A stretch of DNA of 6,756 nt from Bacillota bacterium (GCA_003242505.1 QGUP01000109.1:1-6756); one strand, 5' to 3'. Shown: positions 1-5,385, counted from the stretch's first letter. Program-made: numbers and translations. Notes: generated from the sequence alone by a model not told the origin.

Positions 1-8
1 GCTCACAC

Positions 9-24
9 TGTTCAGTTCTCAAGG
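9..24 (-). other. rRNA-operon leader motif (CCTTGAGAACTGAACA)
   Basis: Read leftwards, this gives CCTTGAGAACTGAACA. Firmicutes rRNA operons carry closely similar sequences (of the type TTCTTTGAAAACTGAACA) in the leader ahead of 16S and again ahead of 23S, in the antitermination/processing region. Two consecutive strong promoters lie just upstream on the same strand, so the 16S leader is the better reading. The rRNA gene itself would begin left of position 1 and is not seen. Identification is by resemblance only. Confidence 0.7.
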
Positions 25-37
25 ACCGGAAGTTGCC

Positions 38-55
38 CAGCGCCCTGGGGCGCTG
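38..55 (-). repeat. Hairpin in the presumed rRNA leader
   Basis: CAGCGCC (38-44) pairs perfectly with GGCGCTG (49-55) around a 4-nt loop. It lies between the downstream promoter and the CCTTGAGAACTGAACA motif, the position a boxB-like leader stem would occupy. The boxB role is an inference. Confidence 0.5.
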
Positions 56-67
56 CGGCAAGTCTTA

Positions 68-96
68 AGTTTATCGCCCCGCCCCGCCGGTGTCAA
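68..96 (-). promoter_or_regulatory. Presumed rRNA promoter P2 (sigma-A type)
   Basis: On the minus strand there is TTGACA (96-91), a spacer of exactly 17 bp, and TAAACT (73-68). The -35 matches consensus in full and the -10 matches at 4 of 6 bases. Transcription would start near 61 and run left into the leader motif. It repeats the architecture of the promoter 108 bp upstream, as expected for tandem rRNA promoters. Confidence 0.75.
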
Positions 97-98
97 CC

Positions 99-116
99 GG
101 GAACTTTTCGGTTCCC
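99..116. repeat. Hairpin between the two rRNA-type promoters
   Basis: GGGAAC (99-104) and GTTCCC (111-116) form a 6-bp stem around TTTTCG. It sits just upstream of the P2 -35 and inside the transcript that would start at P1. It could be a leader structure or a protein site; nothing in the sequence decides this. Confidence 0.4.
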
Positions 117-137
117 TTACCACCGGCGTGGCACCCG

Positions 138-155
138 TGCCGGCGGCTGCCGGCA
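138..155. repeat. Short GC hairpin just downstream of P1
   Basis: TGCCGGC (138-144) pairs with GCCGGCA (149-155) around GGCT. It falls within the first ~30 nt of the transcript expected from P1. Such repeats also arise by chance in sequence this GC-rich. Confidence 0.3.
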
Positions 156-175
156 GGGGCTTCAGGCAGTATTGT

Positions 176-204
176 ACTTTACCACGCTGCTGGCCAGATG
201 TCAA
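176..204 (-). promoter_or_regulatory. Presumed rRNA promoter P1 (sigma-A type)
   Basis: On the minus strand there is TTGACA (204-199), a 17-bp spacer, and TAAAGT (181-176). The -35 is perfect and the -10 matches at 4 of 6 bases, inside an AT-rich pocket. Its -35 begins only 19 nt beyond the stop codon of the DUF512 gene. No AT-rich UP element is visible; a GC-rich palindrome occupies that place. A better hexamer, TACAAT, lies 5 bp further downstream but with a 22-bp spacer. Confidence 0.75.
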
Positions 205-205
205 T

Positions 206-217
206 CAGGGGCCCCTG
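206..217. repeat. Perfect 12-bp palindrome next to the P1 -35
   Basis: CAGGGGCCCCTG is self-complementary over all 12 bases. It lies between the DUF512 stop codon and the -35 of P1, one base from the -35. It may be a protein site at the upstream edge of the rRNA promoter or remnant stem structure at the gene end. It has no hairpin loop and no T-run, so it is not a standard terminator. Confidence 0.45.
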
Positions 218-223
218 GCGCCT

Positions 224-1669
224 TTACCGGGTTTTCTTGTCCCCAAAAGGCGAGGTAAAGCCGTAGTACCCCGGCTCCGCCGCGCCCGGGGTAAAGCGCA
301 GCTCCCGGCGCGCCCTCGGGCGCCGGCGGCCCCTTGGCTTCAGCCGGCCGCCGGTGGCCAGTTCCGCCAGCTCCAGGGGGGAGCCCGCGATGGCCACCGC
401 CACGCCGCCGAGCTTCTCCTGGATCATCGGCAGGGTATAGTTGTCCAGGCTCCGGCCGTCCCCATCCCGAAAGGCCACCGCCGGGAGGATCACCAGGTCC
501 CCCAGGTCCTCTTTCTCCGCCAGGGCCATGAGCATGTCCCGGCCGGTGAGCAGCCCCGCCACCGTCACCGTCGGCCCGTAGAACTCGTTCTCCACCGCCA
601 GGAGGTCCACCTGGAGCCCTTCCACCTGGCTCAGCCGGTCCACCGCCCGCTGCAGCACCCCCCGGGCCAGCACCCCCGTCACCACCGTCACCCGCCGGGG
701 CTCCGGCAGCCGGTCGGGGAGCCGGCGCCCCACCTGCTTCAGCTCGTCAAGGAAGAGCCGGACCATTCCGACCCCGTTTTCCAGCTGGTCGAAGTTGCCG
801 TAGAAGGAGGCCGGCGGCACCTCCCGGCCGGCGAGGAGGTACCACTCGTCGGAGGGGTAGACCACCGGGAAGCCCCACTCGGGGATTAGCCGCCGGTGCC
901 AGGCCTCCAGCCGGGCCAGCATCTGCCGGGCCTCTTCCGGGGTGTAGGTCCGGAGGGGGTAGAGCTTCTCCCGGTACCGGGTGAGGCCCACCGGCACCAC
1001 GGCGATGGAGAGGAGCGCCTCCGGCCCCAGGGTCAGAAGGTCGGCAATGGACCGGTCCAATACCTCGCCGTCGTTGATCCCCGACATCACCACCATCTGG
1101 GTGTGGAAGCGGATGCCGCTCTCGGCGAGCCGCCAGAGCTTGGCCATGATCCCCCGGGCCGCCTCGGTACCCATGATGAGGGCCCGGAGGTCATCGTCGG
1201 TGGTGTGGACCGAGATGTACAGGGGCGAGAGCCGCTGCTCGATGATTCGCTGCCAGTGCTCCTCCGGCAGGTCGGTCAGGGTGATGAAGTTGCCGTGGAG
1301 GAAGGAGAGCCGGTAGTCGTCGTCCATCAGGTTCAGGGTCGGCCGGAGCCCCCGGGGCTGCTGGTGCACAAAGCAAAAGATGCACTTGTTGTGACAGGTG
1401 TACACCCCATCGAAGGTGGCCTTGCCGCCGAAGTCAACCCCCAGGTCCTCGTCGGGGTCCTTCTCCACCCAAAGGGTGAACCGGCCCTGGCCGGGGCGCT
1501 CGACGGTCAGTTCCAGTTCCCCCTCGGCCTGGAGGAACTGGTAGTCCAGAATGTCCCGGACGGGCCGGCCGTTGATCGCCATCAGCTTGTCTCCAGGGCG
1601 GATCCCGACCTCCCAGGCCGGGCTGCCCGGCACCACTTCCTGTACGACCGGGCGGGGAATACGGGCCAC
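224..1669 (-). CDS. DUF512 radical-SAM protein with N-terminal PDZ domain
   Basis: Iron-sulfur radical-SAM protein of the DUF512 family, conserved in Firmicutes; its reaction is not established. From the GTG start it has 481 residues. Residues ~5-60 are a PDZ-like module (VVPGSPAWEVGIRPGDKL). The motif CHNKCIFC supplies cysteines 92, 96 and 99 in CX3CX2C spacing for the 4Fe-4S cluster. The conserved stretch LNLMDDDYRLSFLHGNFITL follows, then the radical-SAM barrel and the C-terminal DUF512 region (about 265-445). An Arg-rich tail and a TAA stop end it. I chose GTG at 1669 because AGGAGGAGG lies 9 nt upstream. The ATG at 1732 has no such site, overlaps a likely -10 box, and would add 21 residues before the PDZ region. 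The gene follows a TetR regulator gene on the same strand and precedes a presumed rRNA operon. Confidence 0.93.
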   Translation of the reverse strand: MARIPRPVVQEVVPGSPAWEVGIRPGDKLMAINGRPVRDILDYQFLQAEGELELTVERPGQGRFTLWVEKDPDEDLGVDFGGKATFDGVYTCHNKCIFCFVHQQPRGLRPTLNLMDDDYRLSFLHGNFITLTDLPEEHWQRIIEQRLSPLYISVHTTDDDLRALIMGTEAARGIMAKLWRLAESGIRFHTQMVVMSGINDGEVLDRSIADLLTLGPEALLSIAVVPVGLTRYREKLYPLRTYTPEEARQMLARLEAWHRRLIPEWGFPVVYPSDEWYLLAGREVPPASFYGNFDQLENGVGMVRLFLDELKQVGRRLPDRLPEPRRVTVVTGVLARGVLQRAVDRLSQVEGLQVDLLAVENEFYGPTVTVAGLLTGRDMLMALAEKEDLGDLVILPAVAFRDGDGRSLDNYTLPMIQEKLGGVAVAIAGSPLELAELATGGRLKPRGRRRPRARRELRFTPGAAEPGYYGFTSPFGDKKTR

Positions 1670-1678
1670 CGCGACCAC

Positions 1679-1687
1679 CCTCCTCCT
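1679..1687 (-). promoter_or_regulatory. Shine-Dalgarno that sets the DUF512 start
   Basis: AGGAGGAGG on the minus strand, with 9 nt to the GTG at 1669. It falls inside the longer ATG-initiated reading frame and argues for the shorter protein. Confidence 0.7.
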
Positions 1688-1730
1688 GCCGCCGCTGCCA
1701 GCGGGTATGGCCGCCGTCCGCACCTTCCAC

Positions 1731-1758
1731 ATTGTGGGCAGGGCCGCCCCGCGGTCAA
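1731..1758 (-). promoter_or_regulatory. Probable promoter of the DUF512 gene
   Basis: On the minus strand there is TTGACC (1758-1753, 5 of 6 bases), a 16-bp spacer, and CACAAT (1736-1731, 4 of 6). Transcription would start near 1724, about 55 nt upstream of the GTG start. The ATG at 1732-1730 lies in the -10 region and would not be in this transcript. Confidence 0.5.
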
Positions 1759-1775
1759 GGAAGGCGGGACCGCGG
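1749..1775. promoter_or_regulatory. Inverted repeat over the DUF512 -35 box (operator candidate)
   Basis: CCGCGGTC (1749-1756) and GACCGCGG (1768-1775) are perfect 8-bp arms around an 11-nt centre. The left arm overlaps the -35 hexamer of the DUF512 promoter. A dimeric repressor bound here would block RNA polymerase. The TetR regulator gene immediately upstream is an obvious candidate to test, but no evidence ties it to this site. Confidence 0.4.
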
Positions 1776-1805
1776 CGGGCAGAAGACCCCGAAAGACGTG
1801 GGCGA

Positions 1806-2462
1806 TCAGGCCCCTGCAGAGGTATCGGACCCGCCGGCCGCCGACTGGCCCCCGGATCCCGGCGGTGCCGTTTCCGAGGCGGCCGGCCTGGCCTCGATGC
1901 CCCGGAAGAGGACGTCGACGAAGAAATCGGCCATCTCTTCCAGGGAGAGGGGGCCGTCGGGCCGGTACCAGCGGTAGAACCAGTTGCAGGCGCCCAGGAC
2001 GGTCCGGCAGACCAGTTTGGGGTTGAGGGGGCGGAAGACCCCCTGGGCCACCCCTTCCTGGTAGATCCCCTCCACCAGTTCGTTGTACCGCCGGGTCTCC
2101 CGGTCCACGATGGCCCGCTGCTCCGGCGTGAGGGCGTGAGCCTCCCGCAGGAAGACCGTCAGCATCCCCAGGTTCGTGGCGATGCCCTTCAGGTGATGCC
2201 GGACCGCCTCGGCAAACTTATCCCGGGGCGGCAGGTTGCTCCGGGCGATCTCCTCCAGATTGCTGATGTACTGGGCCAGGGCCTCCCGGATGATCAGAAT
2301 CAGGAGGTCCTCCTTGCTGGAGATGTAGTGGTAGAGGCTCCCCTTCTGCAGCCCCACGGCATCGGCGATGTCCTGCATGGAAGTGGCATGGTACCCCTTG
2401 TCCTTGAACAGTTGAATGGCCGCGGCCATGATCTCCGCCATCTTGTTGCTACCGGACACCAT
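1806..2462 (-). CDS. TetR/AcrR-family transcriptional regulator (KstR2/FadR-like)
   Basis: DNA-binding repressor of 218 residues, a typical TetR length. The N-terminal helix-turn-helix spans about residues 8-55, with LFKDKGYHATSMQDIADAVG followed by the recognition segment GLQKGSLYHYISSKEDLL. The rest is the all-helical ligand and dimer domain, including NWFYRWYRPDGPLS (160-173). That motif is like those in KstR2/FadR-type regulators that sense acyl-CoAs, so a lipid or acyl-CoA ligand is a reasonable inference. The last ~25 residues are Gly/Ser/Ala-rich and look disordered. The ATG at 2462 has GGGGAGG 5 nt upstream; the longer open frame to 2717 adds Arg/Gly-rich sequence typical of untranslated GC-rich DNA. 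It is divergent from an ACP-like gene and followed by the DUF512 gene. Confidence 0.92.
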   Translation of the reverse strand: MVSGSNKMAEIMAAAIQLFKDKGYHATSMQDIADAVGLQKGSLYHYISSKEDLLILIIREALAQYISNLEEIARSNLPPRDKFAEAVRHHLKGIATNLGMLTVFLREAHALTPEQRAIVDRETRRYNELVEGIYQEGVAQGVFRPLNPKLVCRTVLGACNWFYRWYRPDGPLSLEEMADFFVDVLFRGIEARPAASETAPPGSGGQSAAGGSDTSAGA

Positions 2463-2531
2463 CGGTTCCTCCCCGTCGCCCCCTTCTCCTCCCCGGCGCC
2501 TCCTGGCTCCTCCCCGGGCCGGCCCGGGCCC

Positions 2532-2561
2532 CCGACCCCGGCCACCTGCCGCCGGGGTCGG
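2532..2561. repeat. 11-bp-stem hairpin in the TetR gene leader region
   Basis: Positions 2532-2542 and 2551-2561 (CCGACCCCGGC / GCCGGGGTCGG) are perfectly complementary over 11 bp with an 8-nt loop, CACCTGCC. No T-run follows on either strand. It may be transcribed as part of the TetR mRNA leader, 70 nt upstream of its start codon. Confidence 0.5.
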
Positions 2562-2748
2562 CCTGGGTTGGCCCGGTCCCGGTCTTCCGGCCAATCGGCC
2601 AGAACTGCCGCTGATTTGCAACAGGCTCCTTTCCAGGTACGTTTCGAGGGGTTCCGATACATTCCTGCTCGAGGCTGTGTTTGCCCTTTCTCCCTCCGGG
2701 GCTGCCAGCCCCCGCATGGCCGCAGCCGGAGCGGACAGACTACCCGCC

Positions 2749-2756
2749 GGAGGTGA
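2749..2756 (+). promoter_or_regulatory. Near-perfect Shine-Dalgarno for a TTG start
   Basis: GGAGGTGA matches the anti-Shine-Dalgarno over all eight bases and lies 5 nt before TTG at 2762. This is the only good site in the region and decides the start of the ACP-like gene. Confidence 0.8.
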
Positions 2757-2761
2757 GCCCC

Positions 2762-3046
2762 TTGCTGACCAAGCAGGAAGTGCTCCGGAGCATCCGGGAG
2801 ATCGCCGCCCCCCGGAAGGTGACCATGGATACCGACCTGGCAGAACTCGTGGAGGACCTGGACGATGGCCTGGAGGGGCTGATTGAAAGCCTGGAGCACG
2901 AGTTCAACATCGAACTCCCGGAGGAGAGCATCCTGGAGGCCGAAACCGTTGGGGACCTCTGCTATCTGGTGATGCAGGTCTCGGCGCCGCCGTACCCGCC
3001 CGGGCCCTCCCCCGCGTCCCATCCTTCGCCCCCCGTGAATCCCTGA
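2762..3046 (+). CDS. Acyl-carrier-protein-like protein lacking the phosphopantetheine serine
   Basis: Small acidic protein of 94 residues. Residues 3-73 have the acyl carrier protein pattern: helix I (KQEVLRSIREIA), then VEDL, a helix-II-like segment LIESLEHEFNIELPEE (40-55), and ETVGDLCYLV (61-70) for the last helix. In functional ACPs the motif after VEDL is GADSL, whose Ser carries 4'-phosphopantetheine. Here VEDL (30-33) is followed by DDGLEG, two or three residues shorter than usual and with no Ser. A Pro-rich tail (from about 74) ends it. The TTG start is set by GGAGGTGA 5 nt upstream. The gene is divergent from a KstR2/FadR-like regulator, so a role in acyl metabolism or its sensing is possible, but it probably cannot carry an acyl chain the normal way. 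The ACP-fold assignment rests on motif resemblance. Confidence 0.75.
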   Translation: MLTKQEVLRSIREIAAPRKVTMDTDLAELVEDLDDGLEGLIESLEHEFNIELPEESILEAETVGDLCYLVMQVSAPPYPPGPSPASHPSPPVNP

Positions 3047-3132
3047 CCGCCGGCGGGAGGACCACCGCCCCGAGGCGGCAACGGGGCAGCCGGCTCAGGC
3101 CTCAGAAGGGTAAATGGCTCCGGACAGCGAAA

Positions 3133-3157
3133 GGGCGGCCCGCCAGCCGGGCCGCCC
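3133..3157. terminator. Probable bidirectional terminator hairpin
   Basis: GGGCGGCCCG (3133-3142) and CGGGCCGCCC (3148-3157) form a perfect 10-bp stem with a 5-nt loop. On the plus strand it is followed by a pyrimidine-rich CCTCCTTCTTCC; on the minus strand by TTTCGCT. The T-runs are weak, as is common in very GC-rich genomes. The position between convergent genes supports termination from both sides. Confidence 0.6.
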
Positions 3158-3166
3158 CCTCCTTCT

Positions 3167-3216
3167 TCCCCTGGCTCCTGGCCCCTGGGCTCTCGGCTCC
3201 TGGCTCCTCGCCCCTG
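3167..3216. repeat. Degenerate heptanucleotide tandem repeat (GCTCCTG / CAGGAGC)
   Basis: Seven units in a row: TCCCCTG, GCTCCTG, GCCCCTG, an 8-nt GGCTCTCG, GCTCCTG, GCTCCTC, GCCCCTG. The consensus is GCYCCTG on the plus strand. The repeat begins right after the terminator stem and is purely intergenic. Two similar units occur at 2498-2512. Confidence 0.65.
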
Positions 3217-3247
3217 TCCGCGGCCGCTGGTTCCGGCAGGCGACTTC

Positions 3248-4579
3248 TCAGCGGAGGGCGAGCAGCTCTTCCTCCATCACCGTCAGGGCCTCGTCCAGCT
3301 GGTCGTCGGTGATCACCAGGGGCACCAGGATCCGCACCACGTTGCCGTAGACCCCCGCCCGGAGGGCGATCACCCCCCGGCGGATGCACCGCCGGAGAAG
3401 CTCGGCGGTCTCCTCGGTGGCCGGCTCCCGGGTCTCCCGGTCCCGGACCAGCTCCATGGCCATCATCGCCCCCAGCCCCCGGACCTCGCCCACCAGGGGG
3501 CTCCGGGCCGCCATCGCCTCAAACCGCTGCCGGATCCGGTCGCCGATGACCCGGGCCCGCTCCACCAGCCCCAGCCGGTCCATCTCCCGGAGGACGGCCA
3601 GGGCCGCCGCGCAGGCCACCGGGTTGCCGGGGTAGGTGCCGCCGATGGTGGAATCCTCGGGGCTGTCCATGATCTCCGCCCGGCCGATCACCCCGGAGAG
3701 GGGCATCCCCGCGGCGATGGACTTGCCGACGGTGATGAGATCCGGCTCGATGCCGAAGTGCTCGCTGGCGAAGAACCGCCCGGTGCGGCCGAAGCCGGTC
3801 TGGATCTCGTCGACGATCAGCAGCACCCCGTGCCGGCGGCAAATCTCCTGCACCATGGGGAGGTACTCTGCGGGCGGCACCACGAAGCCGCCCTCCCCCT
3901 GGATCGGCTCCAGGATCACCGCCGCGGTGTCCTGGGGCGAGACCACGGTCAGGAAGGCCCGCTCCAGGGCCTCGGCCGCCTGCCGGGCCACCTCCGCTGG
4001 CGAAGGCCGGCCGGGCCAGCGGTAGACGTAGGGGAAGGGCACCCGGTAGATCTCCGGGGCAAAGGGGCCGAAGCCTTCCTTGTAGGGCTTCACCTTGCTG
4101 GTCAGGGCCATGGTCAGGTTGGTGCGGCCGTGGAAGGCCCCCTCCATGGCGATGATCGCCTTGCGGCCGGTGTACTTCCGGGCGATCTTGACCGCGTTCT
4201 CCACCGCCTCCGCCCCGGAGTTGAAGAAAGCCACCTTCTTGGGGAAGGAGCCGGGGGCCCGGCGGCTCAGCTCTTCCGCCAGCTGGATGTAGCTCTCGTA
4301 CGGGACGACGCTGAAGTCCGTGTGGGTGAACCGGGCGGCGGCCTCCTGGATGGCCCGGACCACCTCGGGGTTGCTGTGGCCCACGTTGAGGCAGCCGACG
4401 CCGCCGGCCAGGTCGATGAAGGTGTTGCCGTCCACGTCGGTGATCAGGGCGCCTTCCGCCCGGTCGATGACCACCGGCGCGTGGACCGACAGGGCCCGGG
4501 GGACCACCCGCTCCTTCCGTTCCAGCAGGGCCCGGGAGCGCGGACCGGGGATCTCAGTGACGAGGCGGATGCTCGCCAT
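3248..4579 (-). CDS. gabT: 4-aminobutyrate aminotransferase (class III, PLP-dependent)
   Basis: Fold-type I, class III aminotransferase of 443 residues, close to the usual GabT length. It would move the amino group of 4-aminobutyrate to 2-oxoglutarate, giving succinate semialdehyde and glutamate in the cytosol. Visible motifs are NSGAEAVENA (120-129), FHGRT (149-153), ILEPIQGEGG (222-231), IVDEIQTGFGRTG (255-267; D257 contacts the PLP ring nitrogen), K286 in VGKSIAAGMPLSG as the Schiff-base lysine, GGTYPGNP (313-320), and R416 as the likely substrate carboxylate arginine. The ATG at 4579 has GGGAGGG 9 nt upstream. An in-frame TTG at 4597 overlaps that site and is unlikely. Related omega-amino acids (5-aminovalerate, beta-alanine) or ornithine remain possible substrates. 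No succinate-semialdehyde dehydrogenase gene lies next to it. An HD hydrolase gene lies 142 bp upstream on the same strand. Confidence 0.9.
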   Translation of the reverse strand: MASIRLVTEIPGPRSRALLERKERVVPRALSVHAPVVIDRAEGALITDVDGNTFIDLAGGVGCLNVGHSNPEVVRAIQEAAARFTHTDFSVVPYESYIQLAEELSRRAPGSFPKKVAFFNSGAEAVENAVKIARKYTGRKAIIAMEGAFHGRTNLTMALTSKVKPYKEGFGPFAPEIYRVPFPYVYRWPGRPSPAEVARQAAEALERAFLTVVSPQDTAAVILEPIQGEGGFVVPPAEYLPMVQEICRRHGVLLIVDEIQTGFGRTGRFFASEHFGIEPDLITVGKSIAAGMPLSGVIGRAEIMDSPEDSTIGGTYPGNPVACAAALAVLREMDRLGLVERARVIGDRIRQRFEAMAARSPLVGEVRGLGAMMAMELVRDRETREPATEETAELLRRCIRRGVIALRAGVYGNVVRILVPLVITDDQLDEALTVMEEELLALR

Positions 4580-4634
4580 GGCGTCGAACCCTCCCAAGCG
4601 TCCCCGCGGCTGACAGCCCCGGTGGGACGAGGAT

Positions 4635-4702
4635 TATGCAGCAATGAATAAAGTTCCACCGGGGGACGGGCGGTTCCTGCCGGCCCCATTCACTCTTGCA
4701 TA
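4635..4702. promoter_or_regulatory. Pair of AT-rich inverted arms upstream of gabT (operator candidate)
   Basis: TATGCAGCAATGAATA (4635-4650) and CATTCACTCTTGCATA (4687-4702) are inverted repeats matching at 12 of 16 positions, separated by 36 nt. Their centres are 52 bp apart, about five helical turns, so both would face the same side of the DNA. They stand out as AT-rich islands. On the minus strand the gabT-proximal arm overlaps CATAAT (4638-4633), a good -10, though no good -35 lies 16-18 bp upstream. A repressor pair or looped operator controlling gabT fits, as does a weak long stem in an HD-gabT transcript. Confidence 0.4.
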
Positions 4703-4721
4703 GGCCCTGTATCCCTTCGGC

Positions 4722-5327
4722 TCAGCCGCCCGTACCGGCCGCCCCCAGCTCCGGGGTGCCGGCGATGCCCAGTTCCTCGGCCACGGGCTTGAGGGCCTCG
4801 ATGACAAAGGCGATGTGCTCGTCCAGGGGGATGCCCAGGGCCTCCGCCCCCGCGTAGACATCCTCCCGGCTGACGCCGGCGGCAAAGCGCTTGTCCTTCA
4901 GCTTCTTCTTCACCGCAGCGACGTCCACCTCATGGATGGACTTGCTGGGCCGCACCAGGGCGACGGCGATGACAAAGTTGGAAAGCTCGTCGCAGGCGAA
5001 GAGCGCGCGGTCGAGGAGGCTCTTCCGGGGGGCGATGTGCTGGAGGTAGTTGGCGTGGGAGAGGATGGCGTAGATCATCTCCTCCGGGTACCCCCTGGAC
5101 CGGAGGATCTCCGCGGCCTTCAGGGGATGGGTTTCGGGGGAGGGCCACTTCTCGTAGTCCATGTCGTGGAGCAGCCCCGTCAGCCCCCAGAGGTCCTCGT
5201 CCTCGCCGAACTTCCGGGCATACGCCCGCATGCAGGCCTCCACGGCCAGCATGTGCTTCAGCAGCCGGGGATCCTGGGTATATTCCTTCAGAAGCGCCAG
5301 GGCTTCCTCGCGAGTCGGCAGGGGCAT
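4722..5327 (-). CDS. HD-domain phosphohydrolase
   Basis: Cytosolic metal-dependent phosphohydrolase of the HD superfamily, 201 residues. The metal ligands of the H...HD...D signature are visible: H25 in LLKHMLAVE, H54-D55 in GLLHDMDYE, and D113 in ACDELSNF. H67 and H91 are additional conserved-looking histidines. Members act on nucleotides or other phosphate esters, but the substrate cannot be read from the sequence. The last ~12 residues are Gly/Ala-rich. The ATG at 5327 has GGGAGGT about 7 nt upstream. A promoter lies at 5386-5414. The gene is divergent from the adenosyltransferase gene, and gabT follows 142 bp downstream on the same strand, with possible co-transcription. Confidence 0.9.
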   Translation of the reverse strand: MPLPTREEALALLKEYTQDPRLLKHMLAVEACMRAYARKFGEDEDLWGLTGLLHDMDYEKWPSPETHPLKAAEILRSRGYPEEMIYAILSHANYLQHIAPRKSLLDRALFACDELSNFVIAVALVRPSKSIHEVDVAAVKKKLKDKRFAAGVSREDVYAGAEALGIPLDEHIAFVIEALKPVAEELGIAGTPELGAAGTGG

Positions 5328-5385
5328 CGCACTACCTCCCGAACCTGGTGGCTTCCGTTATGGTAGTGGTGCGCGTGTTGGCACT

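Larger units (their letters stand above)
2463..2761. other. Divergent intergenic region, TetR gene / ACP-like gene
   Basis: This 299-bp region separates the divergent starts. The half nearer the TetR gene is C-rich on the plus strand and holds a strong hairpin (2532-2561) and two heptamer-like units (2498-2512). The half nearer the ACP-like gene is less GC-rich (around 2600-2695) and is where promoters would be expected. I found no hexamer pair good enough to call on either strand; TACATT near 2657 is the best isolated -10 on the plus strand. No gene is supported here. Confidence 0.5.
3047..3247. other. Convergent intergenic region
   Basis: This stretch lies between the ends of the ACP-like and aminotransferase genes. 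It contains a small CCGCC/GGCGG hairpin (3065-3078), a strong terminator-like hairpin (3133-3157) and a degenerate 7-bp repeat (3167-3216). No gene is supported. Confidence 0.6.

Noticed and set aside
171..198. TACAAT as the -10 of rRNA promoter P1
   Set aside because: It matches consensus better than TAAAGT but would need a 22-bp spacer; TAAAGT gives the optimal 17 bp.
128..889. Plus-strand open frame of 253 codons opposite the DUF512 gene
   Set aside because: It lies antisense to a clearly coding radical-SAM gene, has no ribosome site, and its His/Pro/Arg-rich product is typical of antisense frames in GC-rich DNA. The same holds for the frames at 896-2026 and 1551-2756.
1670..1732. ATG-initiated N-terminal extension of the DUF512 protein
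   Set aside because: The ATG has no Shine-Dalgarno, overlaps the likely -10 box, and the extra 21 residues precede the PDZ region without family resemblance.
2463..2717. 85-residue N-terminal extension of the TetR protein
   Set aside because: The extension is Arg/Gly/Pro-rich, encloses the intergenic hairpin, and a good ribosome site precedes the ATG at 2462.
2300..3022. Minus-strand open frame of 240 codons across the divergent region
   Set aside because: It overlaps the TetR gene in another frame and is antisense to the ACP-like gene, both of which have family motifs and ribosome sites.
4639..4661. Sigma-54 promoter for gabT (TGGAAC...TTGCTG on the minus strand)
   Set aside because: GG and GC are 15 nt apart where the -24/-12 promoter needs 12, so the spacing excludes it.
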